From Dermacentor variabilis (taxonomy: Eukaryota > Arthropoda > Arachnida > Ixodida > Ixodidae), in NCBI RefSeq assembly GCF_050947875.1, contig NC_134568.1, positions 195,684,853 through 195,748,852 on the forward strand: a stretch of 64,000 nt of DNA, given 5' to 3'. Shown here in pieces: positions 10,935 through 23,765 of the stretch (the first letter of the stretch is position 1; each line of letters opens with the position of its first letter). The position numbers were made by a program, and so were the translations under genes. The notes below the pieces were generated by a model. That model saw nothing but the letters and a program-made list of their open reading frames with translations, was not told the DNA's origin and made no database searches.

Positions 10935-11930
10935 ACTGCAACGCCTCCTGCACGACAACTGCCGTGACACAAGGATCCGCGCTGATGATTATTTAGCTGC
11001 ACTGTATCAGACCAATCACTCGACCGAACATCCGTAAAACCTAAAACATCAAATGCGCACCGTAACGCTACCAAGTAAGAGGCAACTTCATTGTATTTGT
11101 TCCGCAAACTGCGTGTATTCAAATAAAAAAGAAACATTACCCTATTTGTATGTTCTGAATGGCGCTCTATAATGAGAGTGTCGAAGTAACGGTAATTCAA
11201 AGGTGGTTCGTATACAGAGACCATAAGTGTGCGGCGGTATGCCCATTGAGACACTGCCTTTAAAAAATGTTGATTCATTCGTCTTTTGTCCTTATTTGAA
11301 TGGGACGGTCACCCTGAATTTTCCTGACTAACAATTTTGCCATTGCTCTGCCACACGTATTAGCGCGACTTTTCAGCAGCCTGTGGTTTAGTCAACCGCA
11401 ACAGTTTCCTATTTTGGGCAGGTTGTCAAAGAAGCGAGTGCCAGGAAGCTTACTTCGCAAGAATGCTTTCTGCTGCGACCACTGCTCATTCATTGAGCGC
11501 GACGTGAATGCCACTAGAACAAGAGGGATTTTATTGCTTTTAGAAGCCGCTCAGTACTGCATCAACAGCTTTTGACGTCAGTTGAACCAAGTTTAGTTTC
11601 CTGGCTACAAAAATGACTTTGCTTAAAATATGTTCACGCTCATGCTGCTCTGCTATATCCATTTCTACATTTTGTAGCCGGCTGTACTGATAAAGATATT
11701 GAGTTCGTTTTTTTTTTAGTTCCTTCCCCTCCTGTTGTTTTATCGACTCTTGCCCTAAGTTCAGCAACTTCCTCTGACTGCGCAGTGACCACGTCATCAG
11801 TGCATGATATCTTGAGGATAAGAAAGCTAATGCTATACGGATACATTGAACAGTCTTTTTCATGGCTATCAGATCAACAATTTCGTTCAGGAGTGGAAGC
11901 AGCAAAGGCTATTGATTCATGACGCCTATG
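10935..11930 (-). pseudogene. CR1/L2-like retrotransposon 5' half (ORF1 plus endonuclease start)
   Basis: At 11,540-11,905 the minus strand encodes an ORF1-like protein with a lysine/glutamate-rich, coiled-coil-like stretch followed by YSRLQNVEMDIAEQ and VARKLNLVQL, resembling ORF1 proteins of arthropod CR1/L2-type elements. At about 10,950-11,150 follow NTRSLRNKYNEVASYLVAL and, further on, a GGVAV motif, the N-terminal signature of apurinic-like endonucleases that nick target DNA. The order ORF1 then endonuclease is as expected. Frameshifts are present and the copy stops near 10,935, before any RT. Confidence 0.65.
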
Positions 11931-12277
11931 TTTACCGTGATGTGAGCGTCTTCCTCGGATTTAGCTTACGCATTTTTGTGACTGCCCCTGAACTCCGAAG
12001 CTTTGCCCGCAGGGCATAGGCCACGTTTATGCGATGTGCGGCTTTATTTTTACTGTTGTCTCTATCACTCTCGAGCAGTTCCAGAACAGCTGATATCAAG
12101 CGAATATTTCGTGACAGCCTTGTGACAAGATAAACAGATTTCAGGTTTGCGCGACATGGGTGTGTCTTGAAAAATCAGTGCGACAAGAAAAGACGCAGCA
12201 GCAACAACAGCAGCACACAGAAAATAACGTAGGCCATAGCGGCCAAAATATAGGAAATACGCAGACCAACCTTCGAA

Positions 12278-12490
12278 CGTACAAGGCGAAGAGTTATCTC
12301 AGTCGTTCCATCCGCCACTGCTTCTGCGTGCAATGAGGGGAGCCAAGTCCGTCGTTGGCTTCTTATATTTTTGCAGCTGGTCTACGTGGATTCCACAATG
12401 GAATGCAGACAAGTATATATCTTCATGTGGTAAATGTAGAAGGCTAAGGGTTATTCCAATCATTCCATCCGCCACCGTGGCTGCGTACGT
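12278..12490 (+). repeat. Diverged local direct repeat (~50 bp units)
   Basis: The segments at about 12,278-12,333 and 12,439-12,490 share AAGGC-AAG-GTTAT and the block CATTCCATCCGCCAC/CGTTCCATCCGCCAC, then CTGCGT. It is an old local duplication just upstream (in minus orientation) of the retroelement 5' half and may be part of its 5' UTR. Confidence 0.55.
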
Positions 12491-14764
12491 TCAAGGCTAT
12501 CATTCAGGAAACACGCTTCCGAAAAAATTATATTTTTCTTTCTTCTTATTGCGTATGAGAACGTCATACGTGAGTAGGCTCGTGCAACTTTACAGGTTTC
12601 TTCCCTTTGTCGAGCTCTCCGGTTCCTGGTGATACAAAAATTCCCACCAGTTCGCGATACTGCCTTCATCTCCGCACCACCGACCCAGCCGTATACAGTC
12701 AGAGCAGTGCATTGTTTAGTAGTGTTTCCTTATTCTTTTCCTTCCGCGTCTTCCTTTCTTTTCTTTTTCGCCTCTCCTGCTGCACCCTCTCCGTTCATCT
12801 AACGCTATGGCTCGAGCGCGTGTTCCACGCCTTGCTGAGCACGACCTGTCTGCGAGTGACATTACAATGCGCAAACAGCGTTACACGGTACATCGAAATG
12901 CAGTGAAGATTACTGCAGGCGAAAAAACGGAGAGACACGACTCTTCTGTGACCAGCTTGTTATACCTCTTTGTGAAGCACATTGCTGTATAACGCCAGTC
13001 AGGTTCGGCAACCTACTACTGTGCGCGCTGGGCATCGCCAAACTTACGCTACGCCAAATACGAGGGAGGAATCTTGAAAACGCTGCTACACAGCTTGGCG
13101 AAAGCGACAATGTGTCATGAACAGGGAACCCTCACTTTTTGATACAACTGGTGGAAAAAATATTGCTTCCTGATTTAATGATCATTCCACTAAATCAGAT
13201 GTAATCTCTTTTTTCTTTTATTCTCGATACCAGAAGTGATTACTACTGTACACATGAATCGAAGAGAACCTGTATCGGCTTTCCTGTTTTGTCTCAGAAC
13301 GGAGTACTTGCTTTTATATATCAACTTTGAGGACGCTGACTGACTGCCGCCAACTAACCGAAGCAAAAGGATGCGGAACTATATCAGTAACATTTAGTCC
13401 TAAGATTAAATAGATTTCAGATAAAAAAAGCATCTTGCAGATGTCAACAAGAAGCGAATATATATTATGACTACCTTATGTTTCCAGCAATCTCGACCGT
13501 TCCTTCTTCCTCCTCATCCCCTAATGTAGACGCACTACTCAACAAAATATTGGTCGTCTGCACTTTATTAAGCTTTCCTGCGATAATTAATGAAACACTC
13601 GTACTTAAGCAGAATGAATTTTCTGCGCGCGGGCAAACAAAACAGCAAAGTTCTGTGCCGAGAGAATGACGTTTTTCTATTGAATAAATGTTTCTGGTGG
13701 TTTTCTCTCCCTATCGCCTTGAGGAGAAAGCAATTATCTCTTAACGAAAAAGTGACAAAAGGAAACCGTCGTTAGTACGCGCGAAGTCCTCCTCTGCAAT
13801 CATCATTTCTTCTCAGTCGTTTGGAATCTCTCGTTGCTGCCTTGACCCGCATTGCACAACGTAATAATGGTTGTCTCGGAGCTGATCGGGCCACCGAGAC
13901 TAGCAAGTTGTTCGCGATCTCTACTTAAGTCGATGTCGTAATGATCAACTCGCCCTAGCCCTAGCACTGATGGCTTACCAATTGAGCAGCACTCTGGGCG
14001 CACCAAATCCTCTTTAGCGCCTTGCAGTGTCCGAGTACAGACTGCGCTGTTGGGCATCTATTCTGAGGGCGGTCGTGTCGATAAAATATTGTGCATCAGT
14101 TTCAGCCACATAATAACTGTAGGTAATCACACTGCCCCCTTACACCTACAAATTCACATGTGGGACATCACGTCCCCTCAAGTGCAAAGTTTCAATGGCA
14201 TTGGTTTCCTCCTTTCTTTATTATCGAATGCTATTATCTTTCACTCTTGCCGAGATACCGCGAAAGCTATGGAGTCACTAACAACCAGAACCCGATTACA
14301 CGGCATCGAATCTTATCCTGTGAAAAAAATTACAAGAGAAACAAAGGAAACACTTTGGGCTTGCGGTTCTTTATTATTGCGCTTAAGGATGCGTAAATAA
14401 ATCTAAGTAACTCGTTTTCGCGCAGAGTGCGCAATCACCGATGCTTAACTAAAGCAACCGCAAACCGACGTTGTTAGATATTGGTACGGCATCCAAAGCT
14501 GTTGTCACTCACCATAAAGGGCTGACGTTGCTTTCGTTAACGCTACCCGCTCTGCATACCTATCTTTATTTGAGACTAATGTTACTGAAGTGGGATATGG
14601 CTTTTAAAGTAAAGCACCCACAAACACCGCCATAAAGATGGTCCTGCTCTCGCGTAAATGATGACCAACGTACTTGCCGTATTTGTACGATTCTACCACG
14701 CCCCCTATTGTAACGTGCAGTTATATTACCGCTCGAATATAACATAAAATCATCCACCTTAGTC
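12491..14764. other. No supported gene
   Basis: Both strands were read; open frames (for example 13,803-14,057 minus and 14,050-14,400 plus) carry no motif I recognise. It could contain regulatory DNA or old repeats beyond recognition. Confidence 0.35.
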
Positions 14765-15030
14765 CTCTTTCTTGCACGTTAATCCACTTTGATCCACCTT
14801 TCTCTAATTTTTACCAACCTTAATCCCCATGAATCCACGTTAATCCACCTTAGTCGACTTTAGTCCACCTTAATCCACTTTAATTCAACTTCATTCACTT
14901 TACTTCACCTTAGTTCACTTTACTCCACCCAAAGAAACCTTACTCTAATTCACCTCGATTCACTTTATTTCACTTTACTTCCCTTTAATTCCTTTTATTC
15001 CCTTTAATTCACATGAATTACCCATAATGG
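14765..15030. repeat. Degenerate ~10-bp satellite (TTAATCCACC-type)
   Basis: About 25 imperfect units resembling TTAATCCACC or TTTAATTCAC run head to tail, drifting from CCAC-rich units on the left to TTCAC and TTCCC units on the right. There is no coding potential. Confidence 0.9.
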
Positions 15031-15708
15031 CTACTAATTAAAGCTATTATAACATTTACTATCTTTTCTATTATACTGGCGTCATACAAGATGCTGACGA
15101 CGCCACTGATGATGATGATCTTTCGTACCATTGCTTGATCACGCCGCATTTTCTGCATCATGGGACATATAATGTTTTCGTATTAATATAAGATTCTATC
15201 GCGCACATCAAGTAACGACACCTCAGTCTACGCGTACCGTGTTGAAACAATTTCATGGAACAAACAATGGCACACACACGCGCACACAGAATAATCTTAG
15301 CGGCTTGTCTCTATCGGAGTCTGACGACACCCCCTTTTCGCCGTTTAGCACCCCCAGAAAGTCATGTAGAGTTCGACTGAACTCATTAGATATGTCACAC
15401 GTACAGCAAACTGGAAAATAGCGACCGCAATCGAAGGCAGAAAAAAAAAACGTCAGTTCGATGGCAGTGTGGCTAGACACCTAGCAATAAGCTTTCTTTT
15501 TTCTTTTTTTTTTTTTAGTAAGTATTGATTTGAACGCACGGGTTGAACGCACTGTTTGAACGCACTGTTTCTCCAAAAAGGGCGCGCGTTAAAGTCGTCC
15601 AAATATGGCGCGTACAGAGCTGCGGAATCTTTCTTTAGACAAGTTGCCTGCATGCCTTCAATGCCTCTGCTCATTCATATTGCTTTGTTATATTCCAGAG
15701 TTCACTTT

Positions 15709-18258
15709 CATGTCTCCGAAAGAGAGAGAAAATGATAAATGAAAGTTAGGGTGGCTAACCAGGACTGAGCCGGTTTGGCTACCCTACACTGGGGAAAGGG
15801 AAAGGGGGACGGAAAGATTAAAAGAAGAGAAAGTCCACTGGGAATATCAGTCGGTCACTCAGTCCGGATCACAGACGCTGACTCAATCCGGTATCTTTCA
15901 AATATCGCAGCAGCGCTTTTGTGGCCTTTTGTAGCTGCGATATGCGAGGCCATGGTCCCACGATCTTGTTCAATGTGAACGGCTTTCCATCTAGCTGATG
16001 GAGAGCTGTGCAGAGGTCTTGCCTTTCATTTTCAAAAGATGGGCAGTAGCAAAGTAGATGTTCTATGCTTTCCTCAACACGGCAGGCATTGCACTCAGCG
16101 CTATCTGCCATTCCAATCAAAAATGCATATGCATTGGTGAATGCGACGCCCAAACGTAAGCGGCACAGCCCTGTTTCCTCATTTCGCGGAAGGCCTGGTA
16201 ATAGCCGCAGTTGCATAGAGGTATAGAGGAAATGCAATCGATGTTCAGTGAATTCAGGTGTGTGACACTTCTCCAACGTCAAAGAGTGCGCTAGCTTTCC
16301 TAAGTGTTGGGCTGCGTCGGTCCACGATAAAGGTATAGAAACAAGGGTTGCTCCTTCGCGTGCTTTTCTAGCAGTTTCATCAGCGAGGTCGTTGCCGGAG
16401 ATACCGCAATGGACCAGGCAGCCACTGAAACACGACGTCGTGTCATTTCGCGATCATGTGATGGTGCATTTCTCGTATCTCCGACACGAGTTGTTCACAT
16501 GACCCGCGACGAAGAGCTGACAGAAGGCATTGTAAGGCCACCTTCGAATCGCAGAATATTGCCCACCGATTTTTGGTTATTAATATAATCAACTGCACCT
16601 CGAAGGGCAACAAGCTCCGAACCGGTCGATGTTGTCAAGTGAAAAATCTTGTATTGGATGCTTAGTGATCGTGATGGTATAACCACTGAGCTGGTGGAGC
16701 TGGTTTGAGTGGAAGAGCCATCCGTATATATATGTGGACTTGATCAAAGAAGAAAGTGTGCAAATAATCCAGAGCTGCTTGCTTCAAGGCCAAGGTAGAC
16801 AGGTCGGTCTTCTTTCTTATCCCTGGAACCGTAAGACGCACTTGAGGTTGTTTTAAACACGACAAAGCTGAGGTTGAACGTGCTGAGGGTATGAAGCCCG
16901 ATGGTAAGGAGGCACGATGGAAGCTGACCTTGTTGGAGAAGGACGCCTGTGGTCGTCGTTCTGGCAGGCACGCAAGAGAGCTTGACTGCATCCGTGAAAC
17001 ATGACGAACATGGGCTTTAAGCGTTTCGGTGCTAATGTGAGTCGTGATCGGATGGTCTTGAGCCATTATAATGGTTCCTGCTGTTGAGGCGCTCCGCGGA
17101 AGGCCTAGGCAAACACGTAGTGCCTGCGTCTGCACGCTGTGAAGTTCTCGAAGATTTGACCTACATGCTTTAGCAAGCACGGGAGAGCTGTAGCGTAGGA
17201 ATCCGATGAAAAGTGCTCGATATAACTGTAGCATGGAGCCCACTCACGATCCCCATGTTTTTCCGGCGATGAACTTGAAGACGTGAACAATAGATGTGAG
17301 CTTCTTCTTTAAGTGGGCAACCTGAGGGCTCCAAGTGAGGTCCCGGTCTACAATGACGCCCAAAAACCGGTGATTTCTCTTGTAGGAGATAGGCTGACCA
17401 TTGATGCATACTGAATAACGAGTCATCGCTTTTCGCGTAAAAGCGACTAACGCACTTTTTTTGAGATGGTAAGGCCTTGTGTGTGAAGGTAGTCAGATGC
17501 CTGTGTTGCTGCTTTCTGTAGCCGTGCGCGAACCTGCAGGCGAGTGACCGCTGATGTCCAGATGCAGATGTCGTCGGCGTAGCTTGAGACACTCACTATT
17601 TCCGGTAGGGATTCGGCCAGCGGAAGGAGCGCGAGGTTGAAAAGAATAGGGCTCAGAACACCGCCTTGGGGAACGCCTCGGCATGTGTAGTGGTCGCTAG
17701 TCGGACCATCTTCCGTACTTACGAGCAAGGACCTTTGTGTAAAGTAGTTTCTGATCCATTGATATACTCACCCTCCTAGTTCAATTGTCAAAAGTGCGTC
17801 TAGAATGGTTTGATGGGAAACGTTGTCGTAAGCGCCTTTCACGTCAAGAAAGAGTGCTACTGATAATCGCTTCCGAGATTTTTGTTGTTCTACAGATGAT
17901 ACTAGATCGATGACGCTGTCAATCGATGAACGACCGCGTCGAAATGCCACCATAGAGTCAGGGTAAATTTTGTGGTGTTCAAGGTACCATTCGAGACGCA
18001 TGAGGATCATGCGTTCCATGAGTTTCCCGACGCAGCTGGCAAGAGCTATAGGCCGATACGATGCCAGTTCGAGCGGTGACTTTCCTGCTTTTAGAAGCGG
18101 TACCAGGCGGCTGCGTTTCCATTCCTGTGGGACGACACCATCCTGCCATGAACTATTGAAAAGGCTGAGGAGTTCTCCTCGTGCTTCACATCCTAGGCGG
18201 CGCAAAGCAGTATATGTTATGCCATCGGGCCCTGGTGAAGACGAACACCTGCAGCCAT
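15709..18258 (-). pseudogene. I-group non-LTR retrotransposon 'family B' (RT, RNase H, CCHC)
   Basis: In minus order: RT N-terminus with SSSPGPDGITYTALRR, SYRPIALASCVGKLMERM and FLDVKGAYDNVSH (about 18,250-17,768); GVPQGGVLSPILFNLAL and the catalytic SYADD (17,728-17,570); thumb LGVIVDRDLTW (near 17,350); RNase H with TDGSS (near 16,700) and a GSELVAL block; then CCHC-like CNAC...EHLLCYC, GPWP and the ending KALLRYLKDTGL (16,282-15,950). Frames shift several times, one at an AT microsatellite beside the RNase H aspartate. ORF1 and endonuclease are missing (5' truncated). The 3' UTR motif GTGTAGGGTAGCCAAACCGG recurs in diverged form near 37.05, 47.07 and 51.43 kb. Confidence 0.85.
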
Positions 18259-20436
18259 AAAGAGAAAGGTGGTGAGGGAACCTCAGCGTGAATAAAGAAC
18301 GGCTTGGAAAGTAAATAAAAGCATGCATGTACGTCCTGCATGGTTCTCACTGGTTGTACTACAATATAGTCGCTCACGAGTAGTAAAGCACGTTAATATG
18401 TGCAAACCTTGAAAGTCACGCGTTCCGTTTTCACTACCATAGGAAGAGCGAAGTATAAATTTGCGACAGCGACCAGAAGTAGCGGCAGTACCTACTGCAG
18501 CGTAACAGAGCGCCTCGAGGACCTGAACGTCGGTCGGCATTGCACCGCACGTGGGCGTAAAAGTTTTTTTTTTCTATCTCTGTTTCCTTCAGTTTCCTTC
18601 TGGAACGATCGGTAAAGAGGAGGGAAAGGGATGGAAACAGGGAAATGTCAGAGATAATGACATTGATTGGAGGTCGTTACGCCGCTTGGCGTTATTCTAA
18701 TGCACCATCTCTATTGATCACTATAAGCGTTAACGTAAAAACAGATGCATACACATATGCAAAAAAAATGACTGGTATTTCCTTGTTATGTCGCTTGTCA
18801 ATATTATAAAATACTCTTTAATAGTGCTCCCACTGCTGCAGCTTTCGTATTTGTTTAATTTCATGTTTCTCGGTACCCTTAGACGCTATCATTGGGAACC
18901 TAAAGCTTGGTGTTTGTATACCTGTATGGTCGTAAATGCCGTAGACTTCGAAATGTACGCTTCTGCATTCACGGTGCAGTCACAGCAAGTACTGCGCGGG
19001 CAAGCAAACTAGGTGGCGTCGTCGCGCAGGATTACTGGTTGAAGGCTGCGGTAGTAGGCGCGGCTTCCTGGGGCTTCCCATCATTTCGAAAAAAAAAAAA
19101 CAACTCGCTCTAACGCAGTCCAACGCTTCTCGGTGGCGAATCGTGAAACTTGTATCTGCCCAGCAGCACTCGATAGGTACACGGAAGAGTACGTGGAATT
19201 TGGCCGGAAAAAAGAACCGATAAGCTGCTATAAGTGAAACGTGTGCTGGTGCCTCCAAGCGATTAACAACGCGACAAGCTAACCTGTACCACACTTATGC
19301 TGCTACTTCTCCATGAACCGAGGTTGCACCCTTTGATTTCGCTGGCCTATTCCGGCACTAACGGCGTCGCTGCGCAATGCTATCTATTGGCGAAGGGAGA
19401 AAACAATGTGTCCGGTGGCTTGGCGGTCGTATTCCCAAAGCGCTTCTTACACTAAGGTGAGCTTTGCAAGAACAGGCAACGGCCAATCATGATAACAGAC
19501 GTTATATTAGCTACCGCTGTCCGCCAATCGTATCGGCTTTCGTATACGAACAAGAAGGTTCGTGAATTCAGCCTCTGGACGATGGTTTCTCGAAACCTTC
19601 GTCATATTTTACGTGCTCAAGCACGCGAACAATTTCGCCAACGTAATCATCTCCGAGCGCACCGCTCATCTTTCATTTTGGCGCCAGGTTGAACGCGAGC
19701 CTGCCGTCCTTGTGGCGACATCTATTCGCAATCACCCGTTAGGGTATAATTTTGCTCGCTATCGCTAGGCGGCGCCAAAAGCCGGGCGCCTGTGTGGTGC
19801 CAGAAAAGGAGGTAAATTTAAAGGTCCGTATATATCCAATGTGTAGCCTAACTGCCCATCAGATGCAGCAGTTTATTCATGTTATTTTTTTCTTATTGTT
19901 ATATTATTATGGAATCGAGGGCCATGGCACCTGCCAAAATTTTACCTTGACATCCAAAAATATTTGTAAATTTCTTTTCCGTGGCCGAACGAGCCACTCA
20001 AGATTTTGATACCGTCTTCGGAGATGTTCAGCCCGGTACACTGTTCTTAGGCCGGCTGAAAGAAGGAGTTTGCTTCAATCTACGGCGTTGTCTACTCCAA
20101 CTATAAATTTTTCTACAATTCAGAAGCAGTCCATAGGTTTCAGGAAGTACTCAGCCTAGAAAGGGTCTGCTTTTCCTAAGTACCAAGAGATTGGATTCAT
20201 TCATTTCGTATCGCCGCTGGGAAGAATAGCCTCCTGCTTGTGATAAATTTGCTGAAGTCATCATACATCACAATTTTTCTATTAATTACCTGGGAGAACT
20301 GTGTCCTGCTGCACGTGGCGCATTGCAAGCAAAAAAGCGTAATATCAATTTTTAAAGTGCAAGGCTATGTAATTATGGTTTGCTTTGAAGATGGTTTTAT
20401 TTCTCACAAAAGTACAACGTACACTTTGTGACGAGT
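18259..20436. other. No supported gene
   Basis: No family recognised. It includes an imperfect inverted stretch around 18,570-18,660 and short A-rich runs. Confidence 0.35.
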
Positions 20437-22870
20437 AATCATCATCATCATCATCATTAGGCTGTTTTATGTCCACTGCAGGATGAAGGCCTCTCCCTGC
20501 GATCTCCAATTACCCCTTTCCTGCGCCAACCGATTTCAAACAGCGCCCGCGAATTTCCTTATTTCATCGCTCCACCTAGTCTTCTGTCGTCCTCGATTGT
20601 GCTTCCCTTCTCTTGGTACCCATTCTGTAACCCTAATGGTCCAGCGGTTATCTAACCTGCGCATTGCATGACCTGCCCAGCTCCATTTTTTTTCTCTTGA
20701 TGTCAATTAGAATATCCTCTCTACCAGTTTGCTCTCTGATCCAAACCGCTCTCTTCCTGTCTCTTAACGTTATGCCTAGTAATCTTCGTTTCATCGCTCT
20801 TTGCGCGGTCCTTAACTTGTTCTCAAGCTTCTTTGTCAGTCTCCAAGTCTCTGCCCCATATGTCAGTACTGTTAAAATGCACTGATTGTACACCTTCCTT
20901 TTCAATGATAACGGTAAGCCTCCAGTCAGGAGCTAGCAATGTCTGCCGCATGCCATCCAACCCATTTTTATTCTTCTGTGAATTTCCTTCTCATGATCAG
21001 TGTTCCCTGTGATTAATTGACCTAGGTAAACATACTCCTTCACAGACTCTAGAGGTGGACTGGGGATCGTGAACTCGTTTCTTTGCGCGGCTATTTATCA
21101 TGATCTTTGTCTTCTGCATATTAATTTTCAATCCCACTCTTACACTCCCTATGTTAAGGTCCTCAATCATTTGTTGTAAGTCGTCTGCATTGTTGCTGAA
21201 TTGAACAATGTCATCGGCAAACCGAAGGTTGCTGAGATATTTGCCGTCGATCTTTACTCCTAAGCCTTCCCAGTTAAATAGCTTGAATGCTTCTCCAAAG
21301 CACGCAGTGAATAGCATTGGAGAGATTGTGTCTCCCTGTCTGACCCCTTTCTGTATACGTATCTTCCTGCTTTTCTTGTGTAGAATTAAGGTAGCTGTAG
21401 AACCTCTGTAGATATTTTCCAAGGTATTCACGTAAGCGTTCTGTACTCCTTGATTACGTAATGCCGCTATGACTGTTGGTATCTCTACTGAATCAAATGC
21501 ATTTCGTAATCTATGAAAGTCATTTAGAGAGACTTAATATACTTTGCGGATTTCTCGATAACCTGATTAATGACATGGATGTGATCCATTATAGAGTATC
21601 CCTTCCTGAAGCCACCCTGTTCCCTTGGTTGATTAAAGTCCAGTGTTGCTCTTATTCTATTGGAGATTATTTTGGTTAATATTTTATATAATACTGGGAG
21701 TAAGCTAATGGGCATATAATTTTTCGATTCTTCCTCGTCTTACATTTTTTGGATTAGTACAATGTTTGCATTCTTCCAGTTCTCTGGGACCCTTGCAGGC
21801 GATAGACACTTCGTATAAAGAGCCACCAGTTTTCCAAGCATTATGTCTATTCGATCTTTGATTAAATCGAATGTTATTCCATCTCCTGCTGCTCTTCCTC
21901 GTTTCATGTCTTGCAAGGCCCTTCTGACCTCATCGCTAGTTATAGGAGGAGTTTCTGTACCCTGTTCATTGCTGTTTCTAATTGAGGTATCCTGACTCCT
22001 CTGGGTACTGTACAGGTCAGTATAGAATCCTTCCGCTGCTTCTACTATATCTTGGAGATTGCTGATGATATTACCCTGCTTACGTTTTAGTGCATACACC
22101 TTGGTTTGTCATACGCCAAGTTTCTTTCTCAGTGATTTCAGGCTGCGTCCATTTTTTACGGCTTCTTCAGTCTTTCTCACGTTATAGTTTCTAAAATCAC
22201 TTATTTTCGCCTTGTTGATCAGTTTTGACAGATCAGTGAATTCTATCTTATCTCTTGAGTTGGGCACTTTCATTTTTTGTCGTTTCTTTATAAGGTCCTT
22301 CGTGACTTGGGAGAGCTTGCCTACTGGTTGCCTTGGTCTCATGCCTCCCACTTCAATTGCTGCCTCTGAAGCACCTAGTTATACGGTTTCGTTTATTAGC
22401 TCTATGTTATCATCATGCCTCTGTTCTAAGGCTGCATATTTGTTTGCAAGTACTAGCCTGAATTTGTCTGCTTTTACCGTTACTGTCTCTAAGTTGACCT
22501 GTTTCTTGACCAATTTTGCTCTTTCTCTCTTCAAATTGAGATGAATCCTAGCCCTCACTAACCTATGATCACTGCACTTTACCCTACCTATCACTTCTAC
22601 ATCCTGCACTATGCTGGGATCAGCAGAAAGTATGAAGCCAGTTTCATTTTTTGTTTCACCATTGTGGCTTTTACAGGTTCACTTTCTATTGCTACGCTTC
22701 CTGACAAAGTTGTTCTTTACTCAAAGCTTATTCCTTTCTGTGAATTCTCCCAGCATCTCTCCTCTAGCGTTCCTATAATTCACGCCGTAGTTGCCAATTG
22801 CTTGTTCACCAGCCTGCTTTTTCCCTACTTTTGCATTGAAGTCGCCCATTACTACAGCATACAGCGCGAG
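20437..22870 (-). pseudogene. RTE-clade non-LTR retrotransposon, 5' truncated, with (ATG)n tail
   Basis: The minus strand begins inside the endonuclease with MGDFNAKVG (about 22,840), continues through a long linker (22,609-22,109), then RT: DMKRGRAAGDGI and VPENWKNANIVLIQK (22,099-21,740), a domain with QPREQGGFRKGYSIMDHIHV (21,715-21,524), GVRQGDTISPMLFTACF and LRFADDIV (21,431-20,997), and the typical end with LTYGAETW and LLGITLRDRKR (20,905-20,648). The 3' end runs into an ATG-repeat tail (20,437-20,459 read in reverse), as RTE elements do. Several frameshifts show it is dead. Confidence 0.88.
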
Positions 22871-23540
22871 GTAAAAGCTGCAGATTAAGCAGCTTGACTG
22901 GCCCCGCCCTCCTAATACCTCGAAGGCAAACTACAAAGAAGCCTAGTCAAACCCGTATGCCATCCGTAACTATGTGCTATGAGCAGAAAATAAATGTGTA
23001 AGTCAGTGAGAACAAACAACAAACAACTAAACGCCCATTGCATTATATATAAGTTCTTAGCAAAAGCTCGTCGATCGAGGTGAGCTCGTCAAATGACTGA
23101 AGTGCCCAGTTACTGGATCCCTGAAAGCCAGAACATAAAAAGGTCTGCAGATCCCACCCACTGTCAGAATTGATGTTATGCGAAATATGCGATGATTTGC
23201 AACTGTCCCCGTACATTAAGGCACTTGATTCATACGCGGGTATATGAACGGGATCCGTGGCGAAACCAGGCGTTTGATTATTTCGTTCAAACTGGGTAAT
23301 GCTGCGGTCGCTCATGATAATTAAACCGGTTGTTCCGCTCACGGGATGATAAAGGAGAGATGTCCGGATGTTTCTAAACCCTCCCCTCACCCCTCTCCCA
23401 CCCTTAAATTTAGGTGGCGCAGCGCCAGCGTATTGCACGTAACAAACTAATGAAGTCTCTCTTCTCAGTTGTTACTGTTCTTTTCCTCTGGCGAGACAAG
23501 AAAAGAGTATTGATTATTGAAGAGAAGCCGCCACACCAGC
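22871..23540. other. No supported gene
   Basis: Anonymous sequence between the RTE fragment and a SINE. Confidence 0.35.
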
Positions 23541-23765
23541 CGTGGTGGCTTAGCGGCTGTGGTGTTGCGCTGCTAAGCACGAGGTCGCGGGATCACATCC
23601 CGGACGTGGCGGTGCATTTCAGTGGGGGCGAATTGCAAAAACGCTCGCGTACCGTGCATTGGGGGCACGTTAAAGATCCCCTGCTGGTCGAAATTAATCC
23701 GGAGCCCGCCACTATGGCCTGCCCCATGATCGAGTCGTGGTTTTGGCATGTAAAACCCCAGAATT
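23541..23765 (+). mobile_element. tRNA-derived SINE, plus strand
   Basis: The head has an A box (GTGGTGGCTTAGCGGCTGTG) and a B box (GCGGGATCACATCCC) at tRNA spacing, followed by a conserved body containing GGGGGCACGTTAAAGATCCC and TGGTCGAAATTAATCCG. Related copies lie near 43.1, 45.8, 49.5 and 50.3 kb, giving a five-copy local family. Confidence 0.85.
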
